Positions 42,106-51,495 of a stretch of DNA of 64,000 nucleotides are shown piece by piece (position 1 is the stretch's first letter; each line of letters opens with the position of its first letter). The stretch is taken from NCBI RefSeq assembly GCF_002847345.1, contig NZ_LXFV01000001.1:372001-436000 (forward strand), written 5' to 3'. The translations under genes were made by a program, and so were the position numbers. The stretch comes from Pectobacterium peruviense. GTDB lineage: Bacteria; Pseudomonadota; Gammaproteobacteria; Enterobacterales; Enterobacteriaceae. The notes beneath the pieces were generated by a model that was not told the origin of the DNA, made no database searches, and worked only from the letters and a program-made list of their open reading frames with translations.

Positions 42106-44058
42106 TCAGAATTGCCACTGTACGCCCACGCTGTAGCGCGTTTGATCGCCATCTCGATGACCAAAACGACTGCCGATTTCGGAGTACAGATTCAGATTCT
42201 CTGCCGCAAGCCACTGCACGCCGATCGTCGCCTTGCCGAAATTCTTATCCTGTTCTCCCACCGCAACGCGGCGGTTTGCGCCATCGACATGATCTTTCAC
42301 GGTAAAGCTGGAATCGAGCCCATCGGCCAATTCACGCACCCACGCCACCGTCGCGTAAGGTTGTAGTGACATCGTGTTGCTGAATTCCACCTTGCCGCGC
42401 ACGCGCCAGCCCAAACTGGCCTCCAGTGAATCGACATCCTGTTTTTCATACCGCACGCCAGTCCGCAAATTGCCCTTGTCATCAAACGCATTGATCCGAT
42501 AACGCGCGTAATCCAGCCCAACAACCGGGCCAGTGCGCAGGCCGCTTATCGGGAAGTCATAACCGCCGCTTACGCGGGCACCGATAAACTGCGCTTCGGT
42601 ATTACCATCCAGCGTGTTGTCCAACAAAACCGGACCGCCCGCAGATTGCAGGTAAACCGAGCGGCGTGACTCAATCGCCGCACGACCCACCGTCACTTCG
42701 CTACCCAGCCAGGCGGGCCCGCCCTGATTCAGCAAACCGTAGACACCTGCTTGCCAGGTATCGCTTTCAATATGTCCATTGCGCTCCAGCTTATCCTTGC
42801 TGCGCAACAGACTCAGGCTGCCACCAATCGTGACACCGTCACTTAATTGATAATCCACCAGTGCATAAGCCATCGCCTGCCGAGAACGCTGCTGTGGTGC
42901 GCGATCAAAACCATTTGACGGAATAACATCGCCCTCAACCCCAATCGCCGTATCCAGCGTGCCCACGCTACGAGCGGTATTTTGCAGCAGCAACCAGCGC
43001 TGGTTATGTAAATCACTCAATGACTGACGCTGACGCTTCAGACTCTCTTCCATCGCCTGCTGCGTCGCGGCAGCGGAATACGCCGAATGCAGCAAATCGG
43101 TATTGGATATTTCCAGCAGCAGTCGCGTCACCAGTCGTGAAACGTCACGCAGGCGCTGATCGATACGCTCCTGCCCGAACACGCTGGTCAGAAAAGCTTC
43201 GTTATCAACGGTGGGGTCATGCCATGTCGCGCCCCCCGGCACTGCGGGATTCGTGGTTTGCTCATAGCCATCTTGATCGCCGATATCCCAGTTAGTGGCC
43301 TCCATATAAAGCACGGGAATATCAAACGCCGCATTGAAGCTATCGCCGTCGCTGCAACAGCCGGTTCCCGCCGGATAACTCGCATTCAACCCCGGATTGG
43401 TAAACAGTTCGATACCCAGTTCATTTGCAATACGCAGCGTCTGTTCACGCAGGCTTGCCTGAGCGGGATTTGCTACGCTGTTATCGCCAGCGTGAGCATA
43501 GAGTTTGTCACCAGTGATCATACTGTCCATGTTAATCATGGCCTTAAGATCGCCCGTGTTTCCTTGCGCAATCAGATCGTTAACCATCGCACGCGAACCG
43601 CGTAGCCCCTCTTCTTCTGCACCGAAGGCAGCAAAGACCAGCGTTTTTTCCGTCTGGATACCGCTGAAATTACGCGCCACTTCCGTCAGAATGGCGGCAC
43701 CCGATGCGTTGTCATCCAGCCCTTGCAGCGTTGGCCGCCCAAAGAAGGTATCAAAATGCGCCCCGGTAATGATGTATTCACTGCTCAACCCGACATTAGA
43801 GGCCAGCACGTTTTGTGATGAACGCGTCGTACCGCCTGCCGTCCAGGAAAAATCCTGCCTGACCGTGCTATAGCCGGGCGCCATACGCTGCGTCATCCAG
43901 TCCGCCGCACCAGCAAAATTTGCCGTATCGCGATAGCGCCCCGGATAATCATTAATGAGCGTATCCACTGTCTCACGCGCATAGTCACCGTAATCATAAG
44001 CCCAGGCCGGTACACATAAACACGCCATCCCTACCGCAACAGCTACTTGCTTCAACAT
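42106..44058 (-). CDS. M28 aminopeptidase-autotransporter fusion
   Basis: A 650-residue secreted protein. The ATG at 44058 follows AGGGAG at 8 nt and begins a signal peptide (MLKQVAVAVGMACLCVPAWA). Residues about 30-320 form an M28 zinc peptidase: TGAHFDTF, LQGLDDNASGAA, the catalytic FGAEEEGLRGS, a CCSDGDSFNAAF loop and YMEATNWD. A short linker helix (about 340-365) follows, then a C-terminal autotransporter beta-barrel of roughly 280 residues that ends YSVGVQWQF with the required terminal aromatic. The peptidase should be displayed on the cell surface or released. It stands alone, with an ERIC half-element upstream. Confidence 0.88.
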   Translation of the reverse strand: MLKQVAVAVGMACLCVPAWAYDYGDYARETVDTLINDYPGRYRDTANFAGAADWMTQRMAPGYSTVRQDFSWTAGGTTRSSQNVLASNVGLSSEYIITGAHFDTFFGRPTLQGLDDNASGAAILTEVARNFSGIQTEKTLVFAAFGAEEEGLRGSRAMVNDLIAQGNTGDLKAMINMDSMITGDKLYAHAGDNSVANPAQASLREQTLRIANELGIELFTNPGLNASYPAGTGCCSDGDSFNAAFDIPVLYMEATNWDIGDQDGYEQTTNPAVPGGATWHDPTVDNEAFLTSVFGQERIDQRLRDVSRLVTRLLLEISNTDLLHSAYSAAATQQAMEESLKRQRQSLSDLHNQRWLLLQNTARSVGTLDTAIGVEGDVIPSNGFDRAPQQRSRQAMAYALVDYQLSDGVTIGGSLSLLRSKDKLERNGHIESDTWQAGVYGLLNQGGPAWLGSEVTVGRAAIESRRSVYLQSAGGPVLLDNTLDGNTEAQFIGARVSGGYDFPISGLRTGPVVGLDYARYRINAFDDKGNLRTGVRYEKQDVDSLEASLGWRVRGKVEFSNTMSLQPYATVAWVRELADGLDSSFTVKDHVDGANRRVAVGEQDKNFGKATIGVQWLAAENLNLYSEIGSRFGHRDGDQTRYSVGVQWQF

Positions 44059-44544
44059 ACACCCCACTCCCTTTTCTCGTTATATACCCGTAATACTTCA
44101 AGCTGCATGTTCGTTGGCTGCGTTCAAATCTGCTCCAGGCAAATTTGTCACCCGAATCACTTACCTGAGATGATTAACAACAGCACCAGAGGAACCTTAT
44201 CTAGGTCATGTCTTTGTTAAAGAAAGAAAAATAGCAGCAATATTCATTCCAAGACCATGGGATAGAAGAAAATATGATTAAATATGTCAAAAAGCAGCAA
44301 ATCGAAAGGAAGTCATTGGAATTGTGTAATTCTGATTAATCATAGGGTTAATCATGAATTAACCTAATTTCATCAGAAGACGAGTGAATGATTAGCAGGG
44401 AAGAAAAAAGGTGATGGAAACGCGACAGGTTTGATGAAAATGCGATGAAGAGGCTTTTATGAGGATGCAACAAAGACAAAAAGGGCAAAACACGCACCGA
44501 AAACGATCGTTTACAGCACGTGATTGCCCATTTTTATAGAAAAT
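44059..44544. other. Intergenic region upstream of the M28 autotransporter
   Basis: These 486 nt start with a truncated ERIC-type element (44081-44169). The remainder (44200-44480) is strongly AT-rich and without coding frames of any quality. It separates two minus-strand genes and must contain the autotransporter promoter. No specific promoter is called. Confidence 0.5.
44081..44169. repeat. Truncated ERIC-type element with an internal insertion
   Basis: The outer arm (TATACCCGTAATACTTCAAG onward, through GTTGGCTGCG) matches the complement of the right arm of the 40825 element. A short hairpin-forming insert (AAATCTGCTCCAGGCAAATTT, 44126-44146) precedes CACCCGAATCACTTACCTGAG, after which the second half is missing. 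Confidence 0.65.
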
Positions 44545-44772
44545 TTAAACGTAAACGTTAAGCTGGTTAGTGGCCGTTGGGCGGTTCACCCCATCAGCTA
44601 TAGGCGGCTTAAAGACTGAACCGCTATTTTCGTACGCTGTCTGCGTCCGGGTAGCGGCGTCCTGATTAGGGTAACCAGACAGTTGCGACGAGCGGGAAAT
44701 GCCTTGGACATGATCAGGCTTGTCAGGCGCGGCGTAATAGGACACTGGAGAAACTAGGTTGAGACCAATCAT
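44545..44772 (-). CDS. Small hypothetical protein
   Basis: A 75-residue hydrophilic, Asn/Ser/Pro-rich protein with no signal peptide or membrane segment. Support comes mainly from a strong ribosome site (AGGGGGAAAG) placed 4 nt before the ATG. I do not recognise the sequence. It is isolated between AT-rich gaps. Confidence 0.55.
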   Translation of the reverse strand: MIGLNLVSPVSYYAAPDKPDHVQGISRSSQLSGYPNQDAATRTQTAYENSGSVFKPPIADGVNRPTATNQLNVYV

Positions 44773-44945
44773 TTTCTTTCCCCCTATTCATCTCATCTGC
44801 CAAGAAAACTTATCTTGCTTATTACTGAGTATAGAACAGTCAAACAGGGGGAGTATGTAAGGTTTTGTCTGAAAAACCGCCGCTCATGCAGCCCTTAGTA
44901 AAGGGAAGATAAGACCCAAAATCATTCTGATTTACTATCAAGCCG

Positions 44946-45452
44946 TTATTTGTTTTTATCCCACGCGCGCAGGCGTCCGGCCGCATTTTTATAAGGCGAG
45001 GCGGTATTAAATTGAATCATCCGACCACGCGTCCACTTGCCGTACCAGCATTCGCCATAGAGTTGTTCATCGGTATAGCGTTCAACCAGTGCGATGAGCG
45101 ACCGTTTATTCGCGGCAAGCAGTGCGACCAGTTCAGCCCAATCGGTAATAGGGGCATAGTCCTGGTAGAATTTTTGTGCCAACAGGCCGAGCTGATTCCA
45201 TTTATAACCGGCCTCTGGAAAATCAATGGTTTTGCCCTGCTCTTCGTGCTCATGCCATTTCAGCACCACATTGCCCCAGCCTAGCAAATACGCCACCAGA
45301 TTTGCCGGGCTCATCAGCGTTCCCTGCGCATGCCCTGCCATTTCTGGCAAGAATGCTCGCTCTGTAGGCACAGCATCGATCTGCTTCATTAATAGCGCAA
45401 ACTGACTGTTGATCGCCTTAATCAAGGCTTCCTTGCTCTCCGGAACCGCCAT
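44946..45452 (-). CDS. ClbS/DfsB family four-helix bundle protein
   Basis: A 168-residue protein of the ClbS/DfsB (DUF1706) family, related to DinB-like four-helix bundles. AHAQGTLMSPANLVAYLLGWGNVVLKWHEHEEQG, GYKWNQLGLLAQKFYQ and the C-terminal RGRMIQFNTASPYKNAAGRLRAW are its hallmarks. ClbS protects colibactin makers by opening the cyclopropane warhead. Here no colibactin genes are nearby, so a different electrophile or role is likely. The ATG at 45452 has GAGG upstream; the codon before it is TTG. Confidence 0.8.
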   Translation of the reverse strand: MAVPESKEALIKAINSQFALLMKQIDAVPTERAFLPEMAGHAQGTLMSPANLVAYLLGWGNVVLKWHEHEEQGKTIDFPEAGYKWNQLGLLAQKFYQDYAPITDWAELVALLAANKRSLIALVERYTDEQLYGECWYGKWTRGRMIQFNTASPYKNAAGRLRAWDKNK

Positions 45453-45562
45453 CAAATAACCTCATTTTTCTGCTATAGACAGAATCAGGTTACTGCTCAC
45501 ATAGCGGCACAGCGTTGTCATCGCTCACGTTTCTCATCATTGTTCACGCTTCTAGCCGTTGA

Positions 45563-46543
45563 TCAGCGTTGCGCTAACAGCCGAATCGACGCCTCACGTT
45601 CACCGGGTGACGTCACGGGCGTATGGATAATGAACTCATCTACGCCAAAGCGCTGATGATAGCTCTCCAAGCGCTGATGAATATCTTCCGGCGTGCCGTA
45701 AAGCACATGCCGTGGCTCCTGTTCGATACGGAAATCCGTCACGCCTGCCTGTCTAACGAAATTCTCGGCCTGTTCCTGACTGCCTACCGTTAGCGGCGGC
45801 TTGTTTTCAATATAAACCTTATAGTTATGCTGCGTGCTGGCCAGCGCTTCCGCATCCTCATGACGTTCGGCGGCAATCACCGACAGCGACAGCAGCGTTT
45901 GTGCACTGGCTGGTTTCAATTCCCGATAGCTCAAGAGTGATTCCGTCAGCAGCGTTTCGCTGGCGTTAATGAACCCAGCGAACACGAAATTCCAGCCCAG
46001 CGATGCCGCTAATCTCGCACTCTCCTGACTGGCTCCCAGCAGAAAGCGCTGTGGCTCATGTTCCGGCAGCGGTGTCGCATTCAGGCTATCTGCCGTACCG
46101 TCATTGCTATCCAGAAAACGATTGAGCTGATGTAATTTCTCCGTGAAGGCGACCCGCTGCGCCTCACCGATTTCCTGCTGTAACGCCCGTGTCGCCAGCG
46201 GCAACCCGCCCGGCGCTTTACCGATACCTAAATCAACACGACCGCCTGCCAACGCGCTGATGACATGGAAATTCTCCGCAACTTTATACGGGCTATAATG
46301 CTGTAACATCACGCCGCCGGATCCGATACGCAAAGTTGTCGTATGCGCTAACAGCCAGGTGATTAAAACCTCGGGAGACGACCCCGCCAGCTCATCGGAA
46401 TTATGATGTTCGGAAACCCAAAAGCGGTAATAGCCAAGCGCTTCAGCCACTTTCGCTAGCGACACGGTTTGTGCCAACGCCTGTGCCGCGCTCATTCCTT
46501 CGGCGATAGGGCTTTGATCTAATAAACTGAGCTTATATCCCAC
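45563..46543 (-). CDS. Luciferase-like flavin-dependent monooxygenase (MsnO8/YtmO-like)
   Basis: A 326-residue LLM-class enzyme using reduced FMN and oxygen. LSLLDQSPIAEGMSAAQALAQTVSLA, WVSEHHNSDELAGSSPEVL and RIGSGGVMLQHYSPYKVAE are typical of the MsnO8-like group that includes Bacillus YtmO (CmoO). It is divergent from the M20 gene across 283 nt and borders the sulfur locus to its right. The likely role is oxidation of a sulfur compound with FMNH2 from a reductase such as the one at 48284. The substrate is inferred. Confidence 0.82.
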   Translation of the reverse strand: MGYKLSLLDQSPIAEGMSAAQALAQTVSLAKVAEALGYYRFWVSEHHNSDELAGSSPEVLITWLLAHTTTLRIGSGGVMLQHYSPYKVAENFHVISALAGGRVDLGIGKAPGGLPLATRALQQEIGEAQRVAFTEKLHQLNRFLDSNDGTADSLNATPLPEHEPQRFLLGASQESARLAASLGWNFVFAGFINASETLLTESLLSYRELKPASAQTLLSLSVIAAERHEDAEALASTQHNYKVYIENKPPLTVGSQEQAENFVRQAGVTDFRIEQEPRHVLYGTPEDIHQRLESYHQRFGVDEFIIHTPVTSPGEREASIRLLAQR

Positions 46544-46826
46544 GATGTTTCCTTATTTTTATCGGCTATCTGTTAGCGCTATTCATAGCAATAAATAGTC
46601 ATAACCAAAAAACAGAAATAGCAAAAAACAGAATAAGAAGAATGTTGCATAAAGGTATAAAAAATAAATATCAATAATGAGTTTTGTTAGCAGGAATATT
46701 CATAATAAATGAATACAAAAAACACCATCATAAAAAGACATGAAATATAACCAGATGGTATTTATCCATTGAGTTGCTATCGGCTACCTTTATCATGTTT
46801 AAATTTTGTTAAGGAGGTGTATTGAT

Positions 46827-48023
46827 ATGGCTGAATCTATCCCCTGTTGTGATACGTCATTTGAGCAACAGTTAATTAACTGGCGACGGCACTTGCATCA
46901 GTACCCGGAATTGTCCAATCAGGAACACCAAACCACCGCGCACATTACCCGCTGGCTACAAGAGAAAGACATCCGCCTGCTGCCCCTTGCGTTAACCACC
47001 GGTGTCGTTGCCGAAATTGGTCACGGCAGTGGACCGACGATTGCGCTACGTGCCGACATTGATGCGTTACCGATTGAAGAGCTGGTCGATGTCGACTTTC
47101 GCTCTCAGCACGCTGGCGTCATGCACGCCTGTGGCCACGATTTCCACACCGCCGTGATGCTCGGCGCTGCCTGTCTGCTGAAAAAACGCGAACATGCCTT
47201 ACCAGGTAAAATCAGGCTATTTTTTCAACCGGCAGAAGAGGTGTCTACCGGTGCCAAACAGCTTATCCGTGCAGGTGCGCTCGCCGATGTTGCCGCCGTT
47301 TTTGGCCTGCACAATGCGCCCGAACTCCCCGCGGGCACCTTCGCCACACGTAGCGGCCCGTTTTATGCCAATGTGGATCGCTTCGCTATTCACATTACTG
47401 GTAAAGGCGCGCACGCAGCCAAGCCGGAACAGGGTATCGACAGCATCGTGACTGCCTGTAATATCGTCAATGCACTGCAAACACTGCCTAGCCGCAGCTT
47501 CAGCTCGCTGGAATCGCTGGTCATCAGCGTCACGCGTATTCAGGGTGGTAACACCTGGAACGTACTACCGCAAACGGTAGAATTGGAAGGTACGGTTCGT
47601 ACTTACAATGCCGCGATTCGTGCAGAAATACCGGGACGAATTGAACAACTGATTAGCGGGATCGCCCTTGCGCTGGGCGCAAAAGCGGAACTGAAATGGT
47701 ATCCCGGCCCGCCTGCGGTCGTGAACACCAGCGAATGGGCCGATTTCAGCAAACAAATTGCCCGAGACGCAGGTTATCAGGTGGAAAACGCCGAACTGCA
47801 AATGAGCGGCGAGGACTTTGCCCTTTACCTTCAGGAAGTGCCGGGCACGTTCGTCAGTATTGGCTCAAACAGTGAATTTGGCTTGCATCATCCTCAGTTC
47901 AATCCAGATGAAAGCGCCATTGCACCCGCATCACGCTACTTTGCACAGCTAGCGGAAGCCGCACTGCATCGCTTGCGCACCACGAAAGTTACCCCACCAC
48001 AGGCAGTGTTTTCTTCATCTTAA
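46827..48023 (+). CDS. M20 family amidohydrolase (N-acyl amino acid deacylase type)
   Basis: A 398-residue metal-dependent hydrolase of the M20D (hippurate hydrolase/IAA-amino acid hydrolase) group. The ATG at 46827 sits 9 nt after a perfect AAGGAGG; reading from the TTG at 46806 would include that site. Metal ligands are in VMHACGHDFHTAVMLG and FFQPAEE, then FGLHNAPELP and MSGEDFALYL. Bacillus homologues YtnL and YxeP remove the acetyl group from N-acetyl-S-alkylcysteines. The neighbouring acetyltransferase, monooxygenases and transporter fit the same step. Confidence 0.85.
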   Translation: MAESIPCCDTSFEQQLINWRRHLHQYPELSNQEHQTTAHITRWLQEKDIRLLPLALTTGVVAEIGHGSGPTIALRADIDALPIEELVDVDFRSQHAGVMHACGHDFHTAVMLGAACLLKKREHALPGKIRLFFQPAEEVSTGAKQLIRAGALADVAAVFGLHNAPELPAGTFATRSGPFYANVDRFAIHITGKGAHAAKPEQGIDSIVTACNIVNALQTLPSRSFSSLESLVISVTRIQGGNTWNVLPQTVELEGTVRTYNAAIRAEIPGRIEQLISGIALALGAKAELKWYPGPPAVVNTSEWADFSKQIARDAGYQVENAELQMSGEDFALYLQEVPGTFVSIGSNSEFGLHHPQFNPDESAIAPASRYFAQLAEAALHRLRTTKVTPPQAVFSSS

Positions 48024-48283
48024 TACGTTGATCTACAAATACAATCACCTCCGCTCGATCGATTGGGCGGAGGGGACTATTCCCTAAATCACTCGCGTTG
48101 GCAAGCTGGTGAAAAACCTATTTTCAGAACGAAAACGGGGGTAATGGAATAGAAGAGTAAAGCGTCCGCGCCAGGGATGGCGCGGCTCGAGCTTACAGGG
48201 AGGTACTTGCAGCGTCTTTACGATCTATCCATTACCACCGCTCAACGCGCGTATATAGTTTAACGTATAGTCAATGTATTTCA

Positions 48284-48829
48284 TTAACCACGAACCGCAT
48301 GATAACCACGGGAAAAATACACCAGGCCATCGGTACTTTCGCCCTGCTTAATCGCTAACACTCGGCAAATAAAGATATCGTGCGTCGCCGCGCTCACCAC
48401 TTCCTCAACCCGGCAGTCAAATGCAACCAAGGCATCCTGCAATACGGGTGATCCCGTGTGTAACACGTCCCACTCCGCCGCCGCAAACCGTTCTTCCGTA
48501 GACGACCGGCTTCCAAACAGCGACGACAGCGCTTCGTGGTGTGCCGCTAGCGTATTAACGCATAGATGTTCATTCACCTGAAACGTGGGATACACAGATG
48601 AACCGCGATTCAGACACACCAGCAGCGTGCCGGGCGTATCACTGACGCTGGACACCGCAGACGCCGTAAACCCAGCCTTACCTGCTGGGCCATCGGTAGT
48701 AACGATATTAACCGCCGCGCTCAGCTTTGCCATTGCATCGCGAAACGCCTGCTGGTCAACGGCGGTAACCGTAGCAGAGGGAACGGCGTCATTCACAGTT
48801 ACGCGTCGTTCAACTGTCAAATCAGACAT
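48284..48829 (-). CDS. NAD(P)H:FMN oxidoreductase, flavin reductase domain
   Basis: A 181-residue flavin reductase of the HpaC/RutF type that supplies reduced FMN to two-component monooxygenases. [46 protein letters not shown] is the flavin-binding half, and the C-terminal [10 protein letters not shown] is characteristic. It lies between the M20 gene and the large monooxygenase but is on the opposite strand. It could serve both luciferase-like enzymes of the locus. Confidence 0.88.
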   Translation of the reverse strand: MSDLTVERRVTVNDAVPSATVTAVDQQAFRDAMAKLSAAVNIVTTDGPAGKAGFTASAVSSVSDTPGTLLVCLNRGSSVYPTFQVNEHLCVNTLAAHHEALSSLFGSRSSTEERFAAAEWDVLHTGSPVLQDALVAFDCRVEEVVSAATHDIFICRVLAIKQGESTDGLVYFSRGYHAVRG

Positions 48830-49130
48830 GAAATTTTATCCTTTAGATACGGCGAGAGGCATAGCCATTAACATCATACTAACAAAATAAGCCGCGCCAT
48901 CATCTGAATTTTTTGAATTTCATTATACATTTTTGTTGTTTTACATCACTCCTCGCCTCATCAATAGTGAAAACACGCTCTTAACGTCCTATTAACCTTT
49001 CATTGAATGCGTGAATATCTATTAATGGTTTTCTCTGTTGATAGCTTGTTGTTGGTTTATTGATAGCCAGCTTATTAATGAATTTTTCACCTTCATGAAA
49101 GTATGTTCGATTAATAAAAGGTTTCTCATA
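48830..49130. other. Divergent promoter region of the sulfur locus
   Basis: About 300 AT-rich nt lie between the flavin reductase (minus) and the large monooxygenase (plus). Promoter-like AT segments occur at 48905-48945 and 48990-49050. No specific operator could be defined. Confidence 0.45.
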
Positions 49131-50459
49131 ATGAGTAAAAAACAAACATCATCAAAACGGCAATTAAGATTAGGTTTAATATTACAAGGCGCGGCGGGGA
49201 ATATGTCCGCATGGCGACATAAAAACGTCGTCCCCGATGCCAGTATTAATTTTGGTTTTGTTTTAGATGCGGTAAAAAAAGCCGAACAGGGAAAATTCGA
49301 CTTTGTTTTCGTCGCTGACGGCTTGTATATCAATGAAAAATCCATCCCCCACTTTCTCAACCGTTTCGAGCCGTTAACGCTGCTATCCGCGCTGGCTACC
49401 GTCACCAGTCATATTGGTCTGGTCGGCACACTCTCGACGTCGTATTCCGAACCGTTTACCACCGCCCGGCAGTTCGCTAGCCTCGACCATCTCAGCAACG
49501 GTCGTGCAGGCTGGAACGTGGTGACATCGCCATTAGAAGGATCGGCAAAAAACTTTTCCCGCGCACAGCACCCGGAACACGCGCTGCGCTACCGCATCGC
49601 CGATGAATTCCTTCAGGTGGCGAAAGGTCTGTGGGATTCCTGGGAAGATGATGCCTTTATTCGCGACAAAGCCAGCGGGCAATTCTTCGATTCTGAGAAG
49701 TTGCACACGCTGAATCATCAAGGGGAATTCTTCTCGGTACAGGGCCCGCTGAATATTGGCCGCTCTGCGCAGGGTCGCCCGATTGTGTTTCAGGCTGGCG
49801 CGTCTGAGGACGGGCAAAAACTTGCCGCTAAACACGCCGATGCCATCTTTACTCATCAACACACGCTGGAAGACTCGCAGCGTTATTACCGCGAAGTGAA
49901 GCAGAAGCTAGAAGAAAACGGTCGCCACGCCGATCAACTGCACGTCTTCCAGGGCGTCAGCGTGATTGTCGGCAATGATGCAGAAGACGTCGAGCGCCAG
50001 TATCAGGAAACGGCGCAGTTGGTCACGATTAAGGACGCGCTCAATTATCTGGGGCGCTATTTCGAGCACTATGACTTCTCACAACACCCGCTGGATGAGC
50101 CCTTCCCTGATATCGGCGAACTGGGGAAAAACAGCTTCCGCAGCACCACCGATGAAATCAAACGCAACGCACAGGAAAAAGGCTTAACGCTGCGACAGGT
50201 CGCGCTGGAAGCGGCGTCACCCCGTCCAGTATTCAGCGGCACGCCCGAGCAAGTGGCGGATGGCTTACAGCTCTGGTTTGAAAATGGCGCGGCAGACGGC
50301 TTCATCATTCAGGGGGGCACGCCAGATACACTCAATCACTTTGTCGATCGGGTCGTCCCTTTGCTGCAACAGCGCGGCCTATTCCGTCAGGAGTATGCCG
50401 GCTACACGCTGCGGGAAAATCTGGCGCTGGATTATCCGGTGAATCAATTCACGCGCTAG
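49131..50459 (+). CDS. NtaA/SnaA/DszA family FMN-dependent monooxygenase (YtnJ/YxeK-like)
   Basis: A 442-residue luciferase-like monooxygenase. The ATG at 49131 follows AAAGG and gives the family start [21 protein letters not shown]; reading to 49038 adds an unlikely leader. [14 protein letters not shown] and [25 protein letters not shown] are diagnostic of the NtaA/DszA group. Bacillus relatives YtnJ (CmoJ) and YxeK oxidise N-acetylated S-substituted cysteines so that the side group is released. It heads an apparent operon through the ABC transporter genes. Confidence 0.88.
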   Translation: MSKKQTSSKRQLRLGLILQGAAGNMSAWRHKNVVPDASINFGFVLDAVKKAEQGKFDFVFVADGLYINEKSIPHFLNRFEPLTLLSALATVTSHIGLVGTLSTSYSEPFTTARQFASLDHLSNGRAGWNVVTSPLEGSAKNFSRAQHPEHALRYRIADEFLQVAKGLWDSWEDDAFIRDKASGQFFDSEKLHTLNHQGEFFSVQGPLNIGRSAQGRPIVFQAGASEDGQKLAAKHADAIFTHQHTLEDSQRYYREVKQKLEENGRHADQLHVFQGVSVIVGNDAEDVERQYQETAQLVTIKDALNYLGRYFEHYDFSQHPLDEPFPDIGELGKNSFRSTTDEIKRNAQEKGLTLRQVALEAASPRPVFSGTPEQVADGLQLWFENGAADGFIIQGGTPDTLNHFVDRVVPLLQQRGLFRQEYAGYTLRENLALDYPVNQFTR

Positions 50460-50481
50460 TTTGCACCGCAGGAGATTTACC

Positions 50482-51417
50482 GTGAAACAGACCCCTTTTA
50501 TCACTGTAACCGGTCTGGCGACGCTACTGAGCGCCACGCTGGCGATAAGTGCACAGGCGCAAGACACGGAATTCGTCAGCCGTATCGATCTCAAGGCCAA
50601 TCAGGTTCCCATTCGTACTGAGAAAAACGCCGAGGCTATCGCGCAAATCCCGGCTAATTTCAAATTCGTGACGCCGGGTAAGCTGACGATTGCCGTCTCG
50701 GCGCTCAGCTCACCACCGCTGTCGTTGTTGGCTGACGATAACAAAACGATTGTCGGCAGCGATGCTGACATCGCGCGGCTGGTGGCCGACAGTCTCGGAC
50801 TGGAGCTAAAGCTGGTTCCTGCCTCTTGGGAAGATTGGCCGCTGGGCATTACGGCGGGGAAATACGATGCCGCTATTTTTAATATCGCCGTAACGAAGCT
50901 GCGCAAAGAGAAGTTCGATTTCGCCACATACCGCATTGATACGCTGGGTTTCTACGTGAAATCGACCAGTAAGATTACCGCAATCAACAAACCGGAAGAC
51001 GTGGCCGGTCTGAAAGTGATTGTCGGCTCCGGCACCAATCAGGAAAACATTCTTCTGGGCTGGGATCGGCAAAACCGCGCTAACGGCCTCGCCCCCGTAC
51101 AGCCAGTCTACGTTACCGACGATGCCGCCGCCAATTTGAGCATTCAGTCCGGGCGTGTCGATGCGTTTTTCGGTCCGCACTCCATCGGCGCTTATAAAGC
51201 GGCGTTAACAGGCAAAACGCGCATGGTGGGCAAAGGCCCGACGGTCGCTTATGTCGCGGTCACCACGCAAAAAGGTAACGGTTTGGCGCAGCCAATCAGC
51301 ACCGCCATCAATGGCGCGATCCATAACGGCAGCTATGCGCAAGTGCTGGATCGCTGGGGTGAAGACGATGAAAAGATCACACAGTCCGTGGTGAATCCGC
51401 CGGGTATTGGCGATTAA
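50482..51417 (+). CDS. Amino-acid ABC transporter substrate-binding protein, copy 1
   Basis: A 311-residue periplasmic protein of family 3. The start is GTG at 50482 with AGGAGA 6 nt upstream; it yields a signal peptide ending SAQAQ. LTIAVSALSSPPLSLLADDNKTIVGSDADIARLVADSLG and the WEDWPLGITAGKYDAAIFNIAVTKLRKEKFDFATY stretch define the ligand cleft. It is closely related to the next gene, like the TcyJ/TcyK pair of the Bacillus ytmI operon for cystine and related sulfur amino acids. It starts 22 nt after the monooxygenase gene. Confidence 0.88.
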   Translation: MKQTPFITVTGLATLLSATLAISAQAQDTEFVSRIDLKANQVPIRTEKNAEAIAQIPANFKFVTPGKLTIAVSALSSPPLSLLADDNKTIVGSDADIARLVADSLGLELKLVPASWEDWPLGITAGKYDAAIFNIAVTKLRKEKFDFATYRIDTLGFYVKSTSKITAINKPEDVAGLKVIVGSGTNQENILLGWDRQNRANGLAPVQPVYVTDDAAANLSIQSGRVDAFFGPHSIGAYKAALTGKTRMVGKGPTVAYVAVTTQKGNGLAQPISTAINGAIHNGSYAQVLDRWGEDDEKITQSVVNPPGIGD

Positions 51418-51495
51418 TAAAAGAGACATGTCATTAAAAGTGACACGCTCTTAAAAGTGACAATGTCACCATAATAACCTGCAAGGGAAAGATAA

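Noticed and set aside
48048..48073. A CCTCCGC/GCGGAGG hairpin after the M20 gene as a terminator
   Set aside because: The loop is long and no U-tract follows. It is too weak to call.
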